Assembly (NCBI RefSeq): GCF_009498035.1
Contig: NZ_CP034550.1
Coordinates: 4,216,001-4,280,000 of the forward strand
From: Saccharothrix syringae
GTDB taxonomy: Bacteria > Actinomycetota > Actinomycetes > Mycobacteriales > Pseudonocardiaceae
Reading direction: 5' to 3'
DNA length: 64,000 bases
Shown here in pieces: positions 62,526-64,000 of this stretch; the stretch's first letter is position 1, and each line of letters opens with the position of its first letter. The position numbers and the translations under genes are program-made. The notes beneath the pieces are model-generated. The model did no database searches, was not told where the DNA came from, and saw only the letters and a list, made by a program, of their open reading frames with translations.

Positions 62526-64000
62526 CTGCGGTTCCAATCCACGGTCAGGCCCACGTGCGCGGGTGGCGGGGCGATGTCGGTCAGGTCGTGCCGGAAGGTC
62601 ACCACGTCGCCGTCGTCGGCCACGGTGGCGAAGCCGACGCCCGGCAGGAAGTCGCGGACCTTGCCGTTCTTCGCGGTCGGCCGGTACTCGCCGAGCACGG
62701 CGGTGGCGCCGGTGTCGCGGGCGTGCGCCAGCAGCGCCGACAGCGCGGCCTGCTCCACGCCCCGGGCGAACACCCGGCAGCTCAGCAGCACGTTGTCCAG
62801 CCGCAGCACGTCGGCCTCGCGGCGGCCCAGCAGCACGCCCACCAGCCCGTTGTCGCCGAACCGGTCCGCGGTGTGCACCGCGACCACGTAGCCGTCGGGG
62901 TCCTCGGCCAGCGCCCGCACGTCGGCCGGCTGGAGCCGCCGCGTGGTCAGGTTGAACTGGTTGGTGCGCAACGTGACCTGCGAGACCCGCGCCAGCTCCT
63001 CGGGCCGGGCCCGGGCGACGCGCACCCGCACGCCCAGCTCGTCCAGGTAGTCCTGGACGGAGTCGAACGAGCGCAGGAAGTCCTGGCGCCCCAGCTCCTC
63101 CTGGTAGCGCGCGGGCCGGGCCACGTCCTCCGCGGTCAGGTCCGGCACGTCGAACCAGCCCTGCGCCAGCAGGCGGTCCACGTGCAGCGCGGGTTCCTCG
63201 TCGACGGCCACCACCGCCACCCCGGGCAGCTCCCGGCGCACCAGGCCCCGCTCGTAGGGGCTGTCGTCGACGAACACGAAGCTGTCCACGCCCAGGTTGA
63301 GCACGTCGGCCAGCTCGCGGAGGTTGTCGTGCTTGGGCCGCCAGTTCGCGACCACCCGGACGAAGTCCTCCTCGCGCACGGCCAGCCGCGGGTGGCCGCC
63401 CAGCGCCTCGCGCACCGGCCCCGGGTCGTTCTTGCTCAGCGCGGCCAGCAGCACGCCCTGGGAGGCGAGCTGGCGCAGGGTGGCCTGGAAGGCGCGGAAC
63501 GCCTCGCCCCGGTAGGTGTCGGCGACCTCGATGCCCTCCACGCCGTCGTCGCCGAGGATGCCGCCCCACGTGGTGCCGTCCAGGTCGACCGCGAGGACCT
63601 TCTTGGCCCGCCCGGTCGAGGCCCGCGCCAGGTGCGCGACCTCGCGCGCGTAGGCGTGCAGCAGCTCGGGGGACAGGTGGGCCTTGGTGTAGGCGGCGAG
63701 CCGGGGCTCCAGCACGGCGATCCCGTCGGAGAGCAGGGCGTCGCTGTCGAGCACCACGAGTGCCGGGTGGTCCTCGGTCAGCCGCAGCAGCCGCGCGTTC
63801 GCCTCGCGCCACACCGCGCCCAGCCGCGCCCGCGACCGGTGGTCGACCAGCTGCGCCGGGTACCGCCGGGGCAGCGGGACGGTGTTGAGCACCAGCGTGC
63901 CGCGGCCGGCCGAGGTGAACCGGATGACCAGCTTCTCCAGCAGCGCCACCCGCTCCGCCAGCACGGCGGCCACGTCGTCGGCCCGCCACGGCGACGGCGC
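62522..64000 (-). CDS. FkbH-like HAD-IIIC family protein (5' end beyond window)
   Basis: At least 492 aa, frame open past the right edge. The HAD core is seen as VLAVDLDGTTWGGILGDDGV, with ALSKNDPGPV and FVFVDDSPYERGLVR as later HAD motifs; the C-terminal third is the GNAT-like part (LRTNQFNLTTRR; RFGDNGLVGVLLG). FkbH proteins load a C3 unit from 1,3-bisphosphoglycerate onto an ACP as glyceryl-S-ACP, the first step to methoxymalonyl-ACP extender units or to tetronate rings. Its four-base overlap with the ACP gene fits. The rest of the pathway is presumably to the right. Confidence 0.92.
   Translation of the reverse strand, partial: APSPWRADDVAAVLAERVALLEKLVIRFTSAGRGTLVLNTVPLPRRYPAQLVDHRSRARLGAVWREANARLLRLTEDHPALVVLDSDALLSDGIAVLEPRLAAYTKAHLSPELLHAYAREVAHLARASTGRAKKVLAVDLDGTTWGGILGDDGVEGIEVADTYRGEAFRAFQATLRQLASQGVLLAALSKNDPGPVREALGGHPRLAVREEDFVRVVANWRPKHDNLRELADVLNLGVDSFVFVDDSPYERGLVRRELPGVAVVAVDEEPALHVDRLLAQGWFDVPDLTAEDVARPARYQEELGRQDFLRSFDSVQDYLDELGVRVRVARARPEELARVSQVTLRTNQFNLTTRRLQPADVRALAEDPDGYVVAVHTADRFGDNGLVGVLLGRREADVLRLDNVLLSCRVFARGVEQAALSALLAHARDTGATAVLGEYRPTAKNGKVRDFLPGVGFATVADDGDVVTFRHDLTDIAPPPAHVGLTVDWNRR

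Overview
The window is about 64 kb of very GC-rich DNA (estimated by eye as above 70 percent) with frequent GTG starts, GGAGG-type ribosome binding sites, many GTGA/ATGA stop-start overlaps, an Lsr2 nucleoid protein, a SARP regulator, SigE-family ECF sigma factor and abundant TetR regulators. This is a chromosomal segment of a filamentous actinomycete. Gene content fits Pseudonocardiaceae (Saccharothrix/Actinosynnema-like), but the genus is an inference. I see no rRNA, tRNA, insertion sequence, phage or CRISPR array.

Layout. 1-7.0 kb: end of an ABC exporter, a STAS anti-sigma-type protein, a Gfo/Idh oxidoreductase with an ATP-grasp protein, and a TetR-DUF3237-alpha/beta hydrolase operon. 7.1-11.5 kb: three secreted proteins on the minus strand (GH5 cellulase with CBM2, GH33-type sialidase, beta-propeller), the last divergent from a PucR-type regulator. 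12.9-19.0 kb: DUF6114 protein, an overlapping pair of a flavin amino acid oxidase and a ThDP 2-keto acid decarboxylase, then a Pit phosphate transporter behind a likely PHO box. 19.2-27.1 kb: divergent ArsR/MFS pair, an AfsR-like SARP, a 36-residue tandem-repeat peptide gene (RPNDWR repeats), a GGDEF diguanylate cyclase and a second MFS protein. 27.2-31.9 kb: small proteins, MBL hydrolase followed by minisatellites, lsr2, a dihydroxy-acid dehydratase and a STAS antagonist.

32.2-43.1 kb is a polysaccharide block: a secreted GH-A glycosidase with FN3 and CBM2, a quinone-reductase-like enzyme, a CE1 esterase-GH10 xylanase-CBM2 fusion, a debranching-enzyme-like glycosidase overlapping a GT4 glycosyltransferase, then decayed DNA and a shrunken GH13-like protein that keeps a MalR-type operator. 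Exact CelR/CebR boxes precede both the GH5 gene and the GH-A gene 26 kb apart, and CGAAA/TTTCG palindromes precede the xylanase, so these genes probably respond to cello- and xylo-oligosaccharides.

43.3-52.8 kb: ECF sigma factor with its likely anti-sigma partner, DUF1232 protein, and three TetR-controlled units with recognisable operators. 53.0-60.5 kb: an operon of two flavin monooxygenases and a complete dipeptide/nickel-type ABC transporter (substrate-binding protein, two permeases, fused double ATPase). 60.5-64 kb: unknown membrane protein, DUF6059-like protein, flavin reductase, acyl carrier protein and FkbH-like protein, which looks like the edge of a polyketide-type biosynthetic cluster continuing to the right.

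The most original signals are the RPNDWR repeat peptide beside the SARP, the shrunken GH13 protein with adjacent gene debris, the oxidase/decarboxylase pair, and the dense set of palindromic operators.
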